From: Rhodanobacter panaciterrae
GTDB lineage: Bacteria > Pseudomonadota > Gammaproteobacteria > Xanthomonadales > Rhodanobacteraceae
Reading direction: 5' to 3'
NCBI RefSeq assembly: GCF_014651895.1
Contig: NZ_BMXT01000002.1
Span: forward strand, 310,001-374,000
DNA: 64,000 nt
Of the stretch, positions 9,056 to 17,747 are shown one piece after another; the first letter of the stretch is position 1; every line of letters starts with the position of its first letter. The position numbers were made by a program, and so were the translations under genes. A model generated the notes under the pieces. That model saw nothing but the letters and a program-made list of their open reading frames with translations, had not been told where the DNA came from and searched no databases.

Positions 9056-9615
9056 TGCACCGTGCCGCTGGCGGACGGGTCGTGCGCGCTGCATTCGGTG
9101 TGCAGCAGCATCGCGGCGACGCGCACGAACTCCTGCACTTCGATCAGGGCGTCCTCATCTTCGGCCTCGTTGCCGAAATCGAACGACGAGGCGGCGACCG
9201 TACCGAGGTCACGCAGGACTTCCTGCGCATCGTCCGACAGCTGCGCATGTGCCGCGGTGCCGGCGAGACCGAAGCCACCGAGGAAACCGCGGCACCAGTC
9301 GACCATCGCCTCGGCGCGCTCGGGCAGCGGCCGATCGTCGGCCGGCAGCAGCGGTTCGAAACCCAGCTCCGGATCGGTCAATTCGGCTTCGCACTGCCGG
9401 GCCAGCCGCTGCAGCAAAGCCTGGTCGTCCGCGGAGGGATCAGTGGCCTCGCCATCGAGCTGCAGCGCGGCCAGCACGGAGGTGCCGCGCAGCAAGCCGC
9501 CACCTGCCAGATAACCGCACAGCGAGCCGTGCAATTCGCTGGCCTCGGTGCCCAGCCGCAGGCGCGTGATCAGCGCATCGATATCGTCGTGGCCTACAGG
9601 CTCGGCTGCCGTCAT
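9052..9615 (-). CDS. UPF0149 (YgfB/YecA) family protein
   Basis: A 187-residue, mostly acidic helical protein. The family signature is visible: SELHGSLCGYLAGGG near the N-terminus, then AMVDWCRGFLGGFGL and a C-terminal EVQEFVRVAAMLLH helix. Homologues sit upstream of pepP in many gammaproteobacteria, as here. Translation is probably coupled to pepP through a TTGA overlap. The biochemical role is unclear. It is divergent from the zapA cluster across about 110 bases. Confidence 0.85.
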   Translation of the reverse strand: MTAAEPVGHDDIDALITRLRLGTEASELHGSLCGYLAGGGLLRGTSVLAALQLDGEATDPSADDQALLQRLARQCEAELTDPELGFEPLLPADDRPLPERAEAMVDWCRGFLGGFGLAGTAAHAQLSDDAQEVLRDLGTVAASSFDFGNEAEDEDALIEVQEFVRVAAMLLHTECSAHDPSASGTVH

Positions 9616-9726
9616 GGCGGTACTCCATCAGGGAATGGCCGCCAGTTTAATGCACCCGCCACGCCGGCCACCGACCTCGGGCGGTAGCCGGCTGACTTCC
9701 GTCGGCGTCCTGTTATAGTTTCGTGC

Positions 9727-9966
9727 ATGAGTACGCCCGACCCCGTTCAGTCCGACCACGTCCATCAGGAGCTGGTCGCCTTGAGTCAGCAGCTGGACCG
9801 GCTGCTCGACACCGTGCGCCGTCTCACCGAGGAAAACCGCAGCCTGCGCCATAGCCAGGAGCAGTTGTCCGGCGAGCGGGCCGGTTTGATGGCACGCAAC
9901 GAGCAGGCACGCAGCCGCGTCGAGGCGATGATCCAGCGGCTGAAATCGCTTGAAAGCAACGGTTGA
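9727..9966 (+). CDS. Small coiled-coil protein, TIGR02449/ZapB-like
   Basis: 79 residues, almost entirely a heptad coiled coil from about 12 to 75 (LVALSQQLDRLLDTVRRL, ENRSLR, then further Leu/Arg heptads). It lies directly upstream of zapA with a 9-base gap. In gammaproteobacteria this position is held by a short TIGR02449-type coiled-coil protein, thought to act with ZapA at the division ring. The call is by shape and position. Confidence 0.75.
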   Translation: MSTPDPVQSDHVHQELVALSQQLDRLLDTVRRLTEENRSLRHSQEQLSGERAGLMARNEQARSRVEAMIQRLKSLESNG

Positions 9967-9974
9967 TAGAATCC

Positions 9975-10283
9975 ATGTCCAGCAGTGAACCGGTCGCGCT
10001 GCGACTGATCGACCGCGAATTCCTGATCGCCTGCGCGCCGGAAGAGCGCGATGGCCTGCTCGAAGCGGCCGGCTTTCTCGACCGCAAGATGCGCGAGCTG
10101 CGCGCGAACGCGAAAGCACCCAGTTTCGAACGACTGGCCGTGCTGACCGCGATCAGCGTCACCCACGAGTTCCTGACCCTGCGCAAGCAGCACGATGGCC
10201 AGGAGCAGCGCCTCAGCGACGGCCTTGCCGCCTTGCGCAGCAAGCTGGATGCTGCGCTCGAGAGCGACCTGCTGAAGCGCTGA
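9975..10283 (+). CDS. zapA: Cell division protein ZapA
   Basis: A 102-residue FtsZ-ring stabiliser. The N-terminal beta part (VALRLIDREFLIACAPEERDGL) and C-terminal coiled coil (VLTAISVTHEFLTL onward) match the ZapA layout. The ATG at 9975 fits homologues; an in-frame TTG at 9963 overlaps the preceding gene. The order zapA, 6S RNA, 5-formyl-THF ligase is the classic gammaproteobacterial arrangement and supports all three calls. Confidence 0.88.
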   Translation: MSSSEPVALRLIDREFLIACAPEERDGLLEAAGFLDRKMRELRANAKAPSFERLAVLTAISVTHEFLTLRKQHDGQEQRLSDGLAALRSKLDAALESDLLKR

Positions 10284-10371
10284 TAGCGGCACCGATCACG
10301 CTGTTCGATGAACCTGCACTGTCACTCGCCAGTGGCACATTGCCGGGCAAGCGCCTAAAATCGGCCTCGGC

Positions 10372-10553
10372 GTTTTCTGCGATGTTCGCCAGCACACTCT
10401 TACATTTGCCTTGTTCCTAAATACGGCCCCGGGTCGGCTTCACATCGGTTGTTGTGCATGTCCGCCACGTGCGGAAAGCCTTGAGACCATGTAGCTCTCC
10501 CACCTGATCCATCTTGGATCAAGGTCGTTTGGTGTGCAGCGGCATCGCGGTTG
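10372..10553 (+). ncRNA. ssrS: 6S RNA
   Basis: This lies between zapA and fau, the conserved site of ssrS. The terminal stem is visible: CTGCGATG (10377-10384) pairs with CATCGCGG (10543-10550), allowing one G-U. The 5' side TCTGCGATGTTCGCCAGC resembles E. coli 6S, the central part has AAGCCTTGAGAC, and the 3' side has a CTTGGATCAAGG hairpin and GCAGCGGCATCGCGG. 6S RNA mimics an open promoter and sequesters sigma70 RNA polymerase in stationary phase. The exact ends are estimates. Confidence 0.9.
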
Positions 10554-10570
10554 ACGCCACTTAATTTCCC

Positions 10571-10606
10571 GCCCCGTTCGTCCCGCGATGAACGGGGCGA
10601 CTTTTC
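10571..10606 (+). terminator. Hairpin after 6S RNA
   Basis: GCCCCGTTC (10571-10579) and GAACGGGGC (10590-10598) form a 9-bp stem followed by GACTTTTC. It lies about 20 bases after the 6S terminal stem and about 17 bases before the fau start, so it could terminate or process the 6S-fau transcript. Confidence 0.65.
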
Positions 10607-10624
10607 GATGGAGACGCTCGAAAC

Positions 10625-11230
10625 GTGGACGCCACCGCCCAACGACACGAGCTTCGCCAGCGCCTGGCCGACCAGCGCCGCGCCCTCACCCCGCCCGAAC
10701 GCATGAGCGCCGCGCAAGGCCTGCGCCGCAGCCTTGAGCAACTGCCCGAGTACCTCACCGATGCGCGCGTGGCCGGCTACTGGGCCAGCCACGGCGAGCT
10801 GCCGCTGAATCTGGTGATTCCGCCGCTGGCCGCACGCGGCCAGCAATTCCTGCTGCCGGTGATCGGCAAGGGGAAACGCCTGCGCTTTGCGCCGTGGCAA
10901 TCCGGCGAGGAGGTGCAGCCGAACCGTTATGGCATCCCCGAACCGGTCGCCCAGGGCGAACTGCTCGAACCGTTCCAGCTCGACCTGGTGCTGGTGCCGC
11001 TGCTCGGCTTCGACCGTCGCGGCAACCGGCTCGGTCATGGCGGTGGCTACTATGACCGCAGCTTTGCCTTCCTCAACGAGCAGGTACGCCCGACCGAACC
11101 GTTGCTGGTCGGCATCGCCTACTCCTTCCAGGAATTGCCGCAGGTCACGGAGGAAGGGTGGGATGTCCCGCTCGACTTCATCGCCACCGAGCGCGAGCTG
11201 ATCGACTGCAACCCCGGGGTAAACGCATGA
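10625..11230 (+). CDS. fau: 5-formyltetrahydrofolate cyclo-ligase
   Basis: 201 residues starting at GTG. The enzyme converts 5-formyl-THF to 5,10-methenyl-THF with ATP. The signature loop GFDRRGNRLGHGGGYYDR near residue 130 is complete, and the N-terminal basic helix (RQRLADQRRAL) is typical. It lies directly downstream of 6S RNA. Its TGA overlaps the ATG of the next gene. Confidence 0.93.
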   Translation: MDATAQRHELRQRLADQRRALTPPERMSAAQGLRRSLEQLPEYLTDARVAGYWASHGELPLNLVIPPLAARGQQFLLPVIGKGKRLRFAPWQSGEEVQPNRYGIPEPVAQGELLEPFQLDLVLVPLLGFDRRGNRLGHGGGYYDRSFAFLNEQVRPTEPLLVGIAYSFQELPQVTEEGWDVPLDFIATERELIDCNPGVNA

Positions 11231-11679
11231 AACACTGGTTGATGAAATCCGAGCCCGAGGCGTTCTCGATCGACGACTTGAAACGCAAAAAGCGGGAAGC
11301 CTGGGACGGCGTGCGCAACTATCAGGCGCGCAACTTCATGCGCGACAGCATGCGGCCCGGCGACAAGGTGTTCTTCTACCACTCCAACTGCGCCGAGCCC
11401 GGCATCGTCGGCATCGCCGAGGTCGCGTCCGACGCGTATCCCGATCCCAGCCAGTTCGACGCCAAGAGCAAGTATTTCGATCCCACCAGCAAGCGCGAGG
11501 AACCGCGCTGGATGCTGGTCGACGTGAAGTTCGTGAAGAAGCTCAAGCGCACGATCACGCTGGACGAACTCAAGGGTCACGAGGCGCTGGACGAAATGCT
11601 GTTGCTGCGCAAAGGCAACCGGCTGTCGGTGATGCCGGTGGCTGCCACGGAATGGCAGTACATCCTCACGCTCGAATGA
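11227..11679 (+). CDS. EVE-domain protein (Thyn1-like)
   Basis: A 150-residue single-domain protein. The family start MKHWLMKSEPEAFSIDDL and the following WDGVRNYQARNFMR and GDKVFFYHSN are diagnostic of EVE/PUA-fold proteins, which are thought to bind modified bases in DNA or RNA. The ATG overlaps the fau stop (ATGA). The target and physiological role are not known from sequence. Confidence 0.88.
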   Translation: MKHWLMKSEPEAFSIDDLKRKKREAWDGVRNYQARNFMRDSMRPGDKVFFYHSNCAEPGIVGIAEVASDAYPDPSQFDAKSKYFDPTSKREEPRWMLVDVKFVKKLKRTITLDELKGHEALDEMLLLRKGNRLSVMPVAATEWQYILTLE

Positions 11680-11742
11680 CTTGAGTCCGCTCCGCGCTGC
11701 GCCTATCCACTATCCAGACAATCTCTTCCCGGAATCCATGTC

Positions 11743-12384
11743 ATGAGCAATCCGAACGAAAAACGCCAGGCCGGTGAGGCCGCGATCCGCTTTGTCGAGG
11801 ACGGCGCCATCGTCGGCGTCGGTACCGGCTCCACCGTGGCGTTCTTCATCGATGCCTTGGCCGACCTGAAGGATCGCATCCAGGGCGCGGTATCCAGCTC
11901 GGAGCAGTCCACCGCACAGCTGAAGCGACTGGGCATTCCGGTGCTCGACCTCAACAGCGCCGGCCCGCTGACGATCTACATCGACGGCGCCGACGAGTGC
12001 GACCCGTACAAGCGCCTGATCAAGGGCGGCGGCGCTGCGCTCACCCGCGAGAAGATCGTCGCCGCGGCGAGCGAGAAATTCGTCTGCATCATCGATTCCA
12101 GCAAGCGGGTCGACCTGCTCGGCAAGTTTCCGGTGCCGATCGAGGTGATCCCGATGGCGCGCAGCCTGATCGGTCGCGAGATCGTCAAGCGTGGCGGCCA
12201 ACCGGTGTGGCGCGACGGCGTGGTTACCGACAACGGCAACTGGATCATCGACGTGCACGGCTGGCAGATCGCCGACCCGGCCGCGTTGGAAAGCGAGCTC
12301 AATCAATTGCCCGGCATCGTCACCGTCGGCCTGTTCGCACGACGTCCGGCCGATGTGGTGCTGATCGGCGATCGTGAGATGTGA
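11743..12384 (+). CDS. rpiA: Ribose-5-phosphate isomerase A
   Basis: A 213-residue enzyme of the non-oxidative pentose phosphate pathway that interconverts ribulose-5-P and ribose-5-P. Visible motifs are [11 protein letters not shown] (phosphate loop), the catalytic-region DGADECD, and [14 protein letters not shown]. The length matches E. coli RpiA. It has its own start after a 60-base gap. Confidence 0.95.
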   Translation: MSNPNEKRQAGEAAIRFVEDGAIVGVGTGSTVAFFIDALADLKDRIQGAVSSSEQSTAQLKRLGIPVLDLNSAGPLTIYIDGADECDPYKRLIKGGGAALTREKIVAAASEKFVCIIDSSKRVDLLGKFPVPIEVIPMARSLIGREIVKRGGQPVWRDGVVTDNGNWIIDVHGWQIADPAALESELNQLPGIVTVGLFARRPADVVLIGDREM

Positions 12385-12390
12385 TCACAC

Positions 12391-12419
12391 GGCGTCGTCA
12401 GTCAACGACCGACGACGCC
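12391..12419. terminator. Convergent hairpin between rpiA and the ClC channel gene
   Basis: GGCGTCGTC (12391-12399) and GACGACGCC (12411-12419) form a perfect 9-bp stem with an 11-base loop in the 44-base gap between two convergent stops. There is no clear T-tract on either strand, so termination may be weak or Rho-assisted. Confidence 0.5.
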
Positions 12420-12428
12420 AGTAAACGC

Positions 12429-14336
12429 TTAAACGCCCGCCGGCTTGATCGGACGCTTCACCACCCGCCCCTTGCGGAAATGCAGATAACGTCCGGACTG
12501 GCGTGCCTCCTGCAGGCGCTGCCCATGCGCGGTGAGGATATCGCCGCGGGTGAGGATGCCGACCAGCAGGTATGGCGCTTCATCACCCACCACGATCAGA
12601 CGGCCGACGTTGTGCGCCACCATGTGATCGGCTGCCTCGCGCAAGGAATGGCTTTCCTTCACCACGATCGGCTCGCGCAGCACCAGCTCACCCAGTGACA
12701 GCGTGTAATGCCACTGCGGATCGAGCAGCGTGCGCCGGGTCAACACGCCTCGCACATGGCCTGCTTCATCGATCACCGGATAGCCCTGATGCTGCATGTC
12801 GGGCAGACCTTCGTTGAACCAGCGGCGCACCTCGGCCAGCGTCTGCGTGGTGCGCAAGGTCACCACCTCGTGCGTGCAGGCGTCGCGCACCACCACCTGA
12901 TCCAGATAGTCGGCGGCGTATTCGGCCGGCACGCGCACACCGCGGCGGGCGATCTTCTCGGTCATGATGGTGTTGCGCATCAGCAGCGCGGAAATCAGAT
13001 ACGCCGCGGTGCAACCACCGAGCAAAGGCAGCAGCCCCGCCGGCTGGCCGGTGGTCTCGAACGCAAACACCACGGCGGTGAGCAATGCGCGCGCTGAGCC
13101 GGCAAAGATCGCCGCCATGCCGACCAGCGCGGCGATCCGCGGGTCGATGCCGAACTGTGGCGCCAGTGCAGCGATACCTAGGCCGAGCAGCGCGCCCAGC
13201 GCACCGCCGATGGTGAACAGCGGCGCCAGCGTGCCGCCGGAGGTGCCGCTGCCCAGCGCGATCGACCACGACAGGAATTTCATCACGCACAGAAACGCCA
13301 GCGCACTCAGAGTGAGCTGGCCGGACACGATGTCCTCGATATTGCTGTAGCCCACGCCGAGGGTCAGCGGCGCGAAATAGCCGACCACGCCTACCGCAAC
13401 GCCACCGATCGCCGGCCACCACATCCAGTGAATCGGCAGCTTCTCGAACACGTCCTCGATGCCGTAGACAATCCGCGTCACGCCCACGCTGATCAGGCCG
13501 AGTACGGCGCCAATGCCGACATACGAAAGCAGCGCCAGCAGGCCCGGCGTGGCCAGCGCAGGCATCGCAAACACCGGTGCCGAACCCACCGTGGCATAGC
13601 GCACACCGGTCGCCGCGACGGTTGCAAGCGCTACGGGAATCAGCGAACGCGGACGCAGCTCGAACAACAGCAGCTCGATCGCCAGCACCACCGCCGCCAC
13701 CGGTGAGCCGAACACCGCGGCCATGCCTGCCGCCGCACCGGCGGCCAGCAGCACCTTGCGCTCGGCGCCGGTCACATGCAGCAACTGGCCGACGAACGAA
13801 CCAAGCGCGCCGCCGGTGGCGATGATCGGACCTTCCGCGCCGAACGGACCACCGGTACCGATCGCGATCGCCGAGGAAATCGGCTTCAGGAAGGTGATCC
13901 GTGGCGGAATCTTCGACTCGTTGAGCAGCACCTGCTCCATCGCCTCCGGAATGCCGTGGCCGCGAATCGCGCGTGAACCCCAGCGCGCCATCACACCGAC
14001 GATCAAACCACCGATCACCGGTACCGCGATCACCCACAGTCCCAGGTGGTTATCGGCCGGCGAGCTGAATGCCGTCGACACCCGGCCGTAGAACGCCAGG
14101 TTCGTCACCAATCCGATCAACGCGGTGAGGAGCCGGGCGATGAAGGCCGCCGCGATGCCCAGCAGAATCGCCACCGCCGTGATGCGCAACACGCGACGAT
14201 CCACCAGGGTCGAACGGCGCGGCATGCGGGTGGCGTCGAGCGTCACGCCGAGCGATGGCGACAGCGGCAAGGCATCGGTGCTGCCTTCCAGGCGCACGTC
14301 GGCATGCCCGACTGCGTTTTCGGTTTCGGAGGTCAT
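12429..14336 (-). CDS. ClC-family chloride channel/transporter with CBS domains
   Basis: A 635-residue protein with roughly ten to twelve hydrophobic helices (about 50-480) and a C-terminal CBS pair (about 490-625). ClC signatures are visible: GHGIPE, GPFGAEGPIIA, GTSGGTLAP in the filter regions. The gating glutamate of transporters lies in the AEGP motif. The start is taken at the ATG 14336 (MTSETENAVGH); the frame stays open upstream but has no sensible N-terminus. The CBS domains suggest regulation by adenine nucleotides. Cl-/H+ exchange versus channel activity cannot be decided by eye. Confidence 0.88.
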   Translation of the reverse strand: MTSETENAVGHADVRLEGSTDALPLSPSLGVTLDATRMPRRSTLVDRRVLRITAVAILLGIAAAFIARLLTALIGLVTNLAFYGRVSTAFSSPADNHLGLWVIAVPVIGGLIVGVMARWGSRAIRGHGIPEAMEQVLLNESKIPPRITFLKPISSAIAIGTGGPFGAEGPIIATGGALGSFVGQLLHVTGAERKVLLAAGAAAGMAAVFGSPVAAVVLAIELLLFELRPRSLIPVALATVAATGVRYATVGSAPVFAMPALATPGLLALLSYVGIGAVLGLISVGVTRIVYGIEDVFEKLPIHWMWWPAIGGVAVGVVGYFAPLTLGVGYSNIEDIVSGQLTLSALAFLCVMKFLSWSIALGSGTSGGTLAPLFTIGGALGALLGLGIAALAPQFGIDPRIAALVGMAAIFAGSARALLTAVVFAFETTGQPAGLLPLLGGCTAAYLISALLMRNTIMTEKIARRGVRVPAEYAADYLDQVVVRDACTHEVVTLRTTQTLAEVRRWFNEGLPDMQHQGYPVIDEAGHVRGVLTRRTLLDPQWHYTLSLGELVLREPIVVKESHSLREAADHMVAHNVGRLIVVGDEAPYLLVGILTRGDILTAHGQRLQEARQSGRYLHFRKGRVVKRPIKPAGV

Positions 14337-14496
14337 CGGTTTGCCGCAAGACGAAAGCGGAGATTTTACGCTGGCGGTCTGAGGAACCGAAGAGGCAGGA
14401 TTTTGCGAATGGCGTGATGTACTGACTAACGCGGTTCGCCTGCGCACCAAGACAAAACAAAAGTCACCGCATGCGCGGGCAAAGCTTGAGGGCACC

Positions 14497-14510
14497 GGGA
14501 GACTAGGATT
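14497..14510 (-). repeat. Partial duplication of the tRNA-Gln 3' end
   Basis: GGGAGACTAGGATT is identical to bases 14663-14676 inside the tRNA-Gln gene (its 3' half, acceptor and T-arm side) and in the same orientation, 166 bases away on the 3' side of the tRNA. A direct repeat of a tRNA 3' end is the usual scar of site-specific integration. No integrase remains. Confidence 0.6.
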
Positions 14511-14585
14511 GTTTGGCCCATCCATGGGCCAAACCCCGCAACGCGGGGCCAGCCTGCGGCTGTCCAAATTTGTTCCAGACAAATT
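14511..14585. repeat. Three tandem perfect hairpins
   Basis: The first is GTTTGGCCCA/TGGGCCAAAC with a TCCA loop (14511-14534). The second is CCCCGC/GCGGGG with an AAC loop immediately after it. The third is CAAATTTGT/ACAAATTTG with a short loop ending near 14585. Each has perfect arms. No coding potential is convincing here. It could be an untranslated structured RNA or the remains of a mobile element. Confidence 0.6.
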
Positions 14586-14621
14586 TGTCGAACGTGGCTC
14601 GCTTCCCGTACCCCCAATCAA

Positions 14622-14657
14622 AATAAAAAACCCGCCACGAGGGCGGGTTTTTTATTT
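14622..14657. terminator. Bidirectional terminator after tRNA-Gln
   Basis: AAAAAACCCGCC and GGCGGGTTTTTT arms surround a short ACGAG loop, giving A- and T-tracts on both strands. It abuts the 3' end of tRNA-Gln and would terminate its minus-strand transcript. Confidence 0.85.
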
Positions 14658-14731
14658 TGGCTGGGAGACTAGGATTCGAACCTAGATAGACAGCGTCAGA
14701 GGCTGTCGTCCTACCGTTAGACGATCTCCCA
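14658..14731 (-). tRNA. tRNA-Gln (CTG anticodon)
   Basis: Read on the minus strand, the 74 bases fold as a standard cloverleaf. The acceptor arm TGGGAGA pairs with TCTCCCA before the encoded CCA end, the D-loop has the conserved GG, the T-arm is CTAGG-TTCGAAT-CCTAG, and the anticodon loop CTCTGAC holds CTG, which reads CAG (Gln). CCA is encoded. Its 3' end is partly duplicated 166 bases downstream. Confidence 0.95.
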
Positions 14732-14797
14732 AAAACAGCTGGATCGATGCGCTCTGACTTTGTTGCATCGAACCACAACGCAAATCCCGCAGGGGAA

Positions 14798-15190
14798 TTA
14801 GCGCTTGGAGAACTGGGTTGCGCGACGTGCCTTGTGCAGACCGACCTTCTTGCGCTCGACTTCGCGGGCGTCACGGGTCACGAAACCAGCCTTGCGCAGC
14901 GGCGATTTCAGGGTTTCATCATATTCGATCAACGCGCGGGCGATGCCGAGGCGGATTGCGCCGGCCTGACCGGTGATGCCGCCACCGGCGACCGTCACCT
15001 TGATGTCGAACTTGTCCGTGCTCTGGGTCAGCTCAAGCGGCTGGCGCACGATCATGCACGAGGTCTCGCGACCAAAAAAGGCCTCGAGCGTCTTGCCGTT
15101 GACTTCGATCGCGCCCTTGCCCTTGCGCAGGAACACGCGGGCGGCGGAGGTTTTGCGGCGGCCAGTGCCGTAGTTCTGCTGGATCGTCAT
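14798..15190 (-). CDS. rpsI: 30S ribosomal protein S9
   Basis: 130 residues, the exact family length. The sequence has [20 protein letters not shown] near the start and the hallmark basic C-terminus ending in [10 protein letters not shown], whose last residues reach the ribosomal P site. It lies 9 bases downstream of rplM in the conserved L13-S9 operon. Confidence 0.98.
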   Translation of the reverse strand: MTIQQNYGTGRRKTSAARVFLRKGKGAIEVNGKTLEAFFGRETSCMIVRQPLELTQSTDKFDIKVTVAGGGITGQAGAIRLGIARALIEYDETLKSPLRKAGFVTRDAREVERKKVGLHKARRATQFSKR

Positions 15191-15199
15191 GATGATTCC

Positions 15200-15628
15200 T
15201 TAGAGTTCCAGCGCCTGCGGCTGCTGTGCGGTATGCGGATGCTCGGCACCGCCGTAGACCTTGAGCTTGCGGTACATCTCGCGGCCCAGTGGGTTCTTCG
15301 GCAACATGCCCTTGACGGCGATCTCGATCACGCGCTCCGGGTAGGTCGCCAGCAGGTCCTTCAGACTGGTCGTCTTCAGGTTGCCGATGTAGCCGGTGAA
15401 GCGGTGGTACTTCTTGTCGTCCAGCTTGGCACCGGTGACGGCCACCTTCTGCGCGTTGATCACCACGATATAATCGCCGGTGTCGCAATGCGGGGTGTAT
15501 TCCGGCTTGTGCTTGCCGCGCAGACGACGGGCAATTTCGGTCGACAGGCGACCGAGCGTCTTGTTCGTGGCGTCGACCACGAACCAGTCGCGCTTGACGT
15601 TGTCTGCATTGGCGCTAAACGTTTTCAT
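15200..15628 (-). CDS. rplM: 50S ribosomal protein L13
   Basis: A 142-residue protein of standard length. It starts [40 protein letters not shown] and [19 protein letters not shown] are L13 signatures. The start at 15628 gives the canonical N-terminus. It is the first gene of the rplM-rpsI operon, divergent from the Fe-S gene across a 130-base promoter region. Confidence 0.98.
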   Translation of the reverse strand: MKTFSANADNVKRDWFVVDATNKTLGRLSTEIARRLRGKHKPEYTPHCDTGDYIVVINAQKVAVTGAKLDDKKYHRFTGYIGNLKTTSLKDLLATYPERVIEIAVKGMLPKNPLGREMYRKLKVYGGAEHPHTAQQPQALEL

Positions 15629-15758
15629 TTCAGAATACCTGTTCTGCCGCCGTGAGGCGGTACGCGTAATCGGTGGATCAAAGGCGCGAGATGATAGCGG
15701 AGCTGTCATCCATGGCGCAAGCCCACCGACCGGCGGGCTGTGAGCTGGCAATGATAGC

Positions 15759-16994
15759 ATGATGAGCATGCCGCTTGAAAAGTCCCCCCAGCTCGCGCCC
15801 GTTGGCCGCATCGCCGAACTGGCCGACCAATGCGTGCAATGCGGGCTGTGCCTGCCGGTTTGCCCCACTTACGCGCTGGATCGGAACGAGGCGGAATCGC
15901 CACGCGGGCGCATCGCCATCGCCTCGGCCCTAGCCCGCGGGCTGGCCGACCCCACCGCCGGGCTGCGCGAACACCTGGATCACTGCCTGGGCTGCCTGAA
16001 CTGCGAAAAAGTCTGCCCAGCCAACGTGCAATACAGTGAATTGCTGATCGAAACCCGCGCCCTGCTGGGACCGGCGCCGCGACGGCCGCGGTTGTTGCTG
16101 GGCCTGCTCAAGCAGCCGGCGCTGATGCGCGCGTTGCGCCGCCTCGGCGGCTGGCTGGCCCTGCCGCGCTGGAAAAACGGGCTGGCGCGATGCCTGCCAG
16201 CGAACTCGCCGTGGCGCGCTGCCTTGCTCAGCTTGCCGGACAAGAGCCCGGCCGCATCTGTTCGAGTCGACCGCAATGACCGTGAGCAACCGCGACTTGC
16301 ACTGTTTCCCGGCTGCGTGGCCAGCGTCGACGATGCGGAAGCGCAACAGGCCGCGATCACCCTGCTGCAGGCAGCGGGTTTCCACGTCAGCGTGCTGCCG
16401 GCGTTCTGTTGCGGAGCGATGGACCTGCACGGCGGCGCCACGGCGGCGGCCGAGCAGGCCGCGCAGCGCGTGCGCCTAGCCTGGGAGGCCAGCGGCGCCA
16501 GCCAGTTGCTCTCGGTGACACCCGGCTGCCTCGGCACGCTGCGTCGCGCCCTGCCCGGTATCAGCGTGCTCGATCCGGTGGAACTGCTGGCGACACGGGC
16601 CGAATCGTTACATTTCCGCCCGCTGGCGCAACGGGTGGCGCTGCATCTGCCGTGCACGCAGATCAACGTGGCGCGTACCGATGCGGCGTTGCTGCAACTG
16701 CTGCGCCGCGTACCTGGACTTGAAGTGCTCTCGTTGCCGCGACCACCGTATTGTTGCGGTGCAGCTGGCAGTCACCTGCTTGAGTTCCCCGCGCGCGCCG
16801 CGCAATTACGTGATGCAACGCTGCAGCGAGCCGCCACGCTGGAACCGCAGCGGCTGTTGTCGTCCAATATCGGTTGTCGCCTGCATCTGGCCGCCGGCAT
16901 CGACCAGCAAGACTTGAGCTGGCCCACCCAACATCCATTGACCTTGCTGGCTCAGCAACTGATAAGTACTCGATTGAATCAGGAACACTCATGA
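15759..16994 (+). CDS. GlcF-like iron-sulfur oxidoreductase subunit
   Basis: A 411-residue protein with two 4Fe-4S ferredoxin motifs near the N-terminus ([12 protein letters not shown] and [12 protein letters not shown]) and two CCG-type domains ([12 protein letters not shown] and YCCGAAGSH). This is the architecture of the GlcF subunit of glycolate oxidase and related lactate/glycolate dehydrogenases. No FAD-subunit gene is adjacent, so the partner must be elsewhere. Three closely spaced ATGs (15759, 15762, 15768) make the start uncertain by three residues. Its stop overlaps the coq7 start (ATGA). Confidence 0.85.
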   Translation: MMSMPLEKSPQLAPVGRIAELADQCVQCGLCLPVCPTYALDRNEAESPRGRIAIASALARGLADPTAGLREHLDHCLGCLNCEKVCPANVQYSELLIETRALLGPAPRRPRLLLGLLKQPALMRALRRLGGWLALPRWKNGLARCLPANSPWRAALLSLPDKSPAASVRVDRNDREQPRLALFPGCVASVDDAEAQQAAITLLQAAGFHVSVLPAFCCGAMDLHGGATAAAEQAAQRVRLAWEASGASQLLSVTPGCLGTLRRALPGISVLDPVELLATRAESLHFRPLAQRVALHLPCTQINVARTDAALLQLLRRVPGLEVLSLPRPPYCCGAAGSHLLEFPARAAQLRDATLQRAATLEPQRLLSSNIGCRLHLAAGIDQQDLSWPTQHPLTLLAQQLISTRLNQEHS

Positions 16995-17632
16995 ACGTCC
17001 GTACGCTGAACCCGCTCGACCGCCTGCTGATCGGCTGCGAACGCGCGCTGGAGGCGATCGCCGGCTCGCCGCAGGCACATCGCCACTCGCCCGCCACCGG
17101 CGTCGCCGAAGCGGAGCTGGACGAGGTCGAACGCCGACATGCTGCTGGCCTGATGCGGATCAACCATACCGGCGAGGTCTGCGCGCAGGCGCTGTATTTC
17201 GGTCAGGCTGCGCTAGCGCGTGACGCCGGCAATCGCCAGCACCTGCTGCACGCGGCCGCCGAGGAAACCGATCACCTGGCCTGGTGCGCCCAGCGGCTGC
17301 AACAGCTGGACAGCCGCCCGAGCCTGCTCAATCCGCTGTGGTATGCCGGCAGCTATGCGATTGGCGCCGCCGCCGCGCTGGCCGGCGATCCGGTCAGTCT
17401 CGGCTTCGTCGTCGAAACCGAGCGACAGGTGGAAGCGCATCTAGCCGAGCATCTGGAAAAACTGCCGGTGCAGGATGAGCGCTCACGCGCCGTGCTGACG
17501 CAGATGCAGGCCGACGAGATCCGCCATGCACAGGCCGCGCAGCAACGCGGTGGCATCGAACTGCCGTTCCCGCTGCCGCAGCTGATGCACGTCAGCTCGA
17601 TGGTGATGAAGGCGGTGGCGTACCGCGTGTAG
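16991..17632 (+). CDS. coq7: 2-polyprenyl-3-methyl-6-methoxy-1,4-benzoquinone monooxygenase
   Basis: A 213-residue di-iron hydroxylase that acts late in ubiquinone synthesis. The ligand pattern is present: [15 protein letters not shown] (first Glu), EETDH (ExxH), [10 protein letters not shown] and ADEIRH (second ExxH). It is cotranslated with the upstream Fe-S gene. The stop is followed by a REP-like inverted repeat and a terminator shared with speD. The Coq7-type enzyme is used instead of UbiF in many proteobacteria. Confidence 0.93.
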   Translation: MNVRTLNPLDRLLIGCERALEAIAGSPQAHRHSPATGVAEAELDEVERRHAAGLMRINHTGEVCAQALYFGQAALARDAGNRQHLLHAAAEETDHLAWCAQRLQQLDSRPSLLNPLWYAGSYAIGAAAALAGDPVSLGFVVETERQVEAHLAEHLEKLPVQDERSRAVLTQMQADEIRHAQAAQQRGGIELPFPLPQLMHVSSMVMKAVAYRV

Positions 17633-17641
17633 GAGCGCACA

Positions 17642-17708
17642 TGTGGGAGCGACTTCAGTCGCGATGCTCTTGATCGCACAAAGCATCGCGGCTGAAGCCG
17701 CTCCCACA
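17642..17708. repeat. REP-like inverted pair (GTGGGAGCGRCTTCAGYCGCGATGC)
   Basis: A 27-base unit (17642-17668) is followed, after 12 bases, by its inverted copy (17682-17708), with only two mismatches between arms. This motif, GTGGGAGCGGCTTCAGCCGCGA, is a known extragenic palindromic type in Pseudomonas and Xanthomonas relatives, moved by RAYT transposases. No RAYT gene is in the window. Confidence 0.85.
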
Positions 17709-17720
17709 GAAAACCCAAAA

Positions 17721-17745
17721 AAAACCCGCCTTCCGGCGGGTTTTT
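17721..17745. terminator. Bidirectional terminator between coq7 and speD
   Basis: ACCCGCC (17724-17730) and GGCGGGT (17735-17741) form a stem with a TTCC tetraloop, flanked by A- and T-tracts. It serves both convergent genes. Confidence 0.9.
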
Positions 17746-17747
17746 CG

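Larger units (their letters stand above)
14337..14657. other. Non-coding stretch downstream of tRNA-Gln with tandem hairpins
   Basis: There is no credible gene in these 321 bases. They hold a 14-base duplicate of the tRNA-Gln 3' end (14497-14510), three consecutive inverted repeats (14511-14585) and the bidirectional terminator hairpin next to the tRNA. The part nearest the channel gene (14337-14490) shows no recognisable element and presumably carries that gene's promoter. Confidence 0.6.

Noticed and set aside
12379..12389. TGTGATCACAC at the rpiA stop as a CRP/Clp site
   Set aside because: The palindrome has no 6-base spacer, lies at a gene end and has no promoter beside it.
14503..14874. 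123-codon minus-strand ORF across tRNA-Gln
   Set aside because: It reads through the tRNA and its terminator; its GSNPSLPAK-type peptide is the usual false product of tRNA genes.
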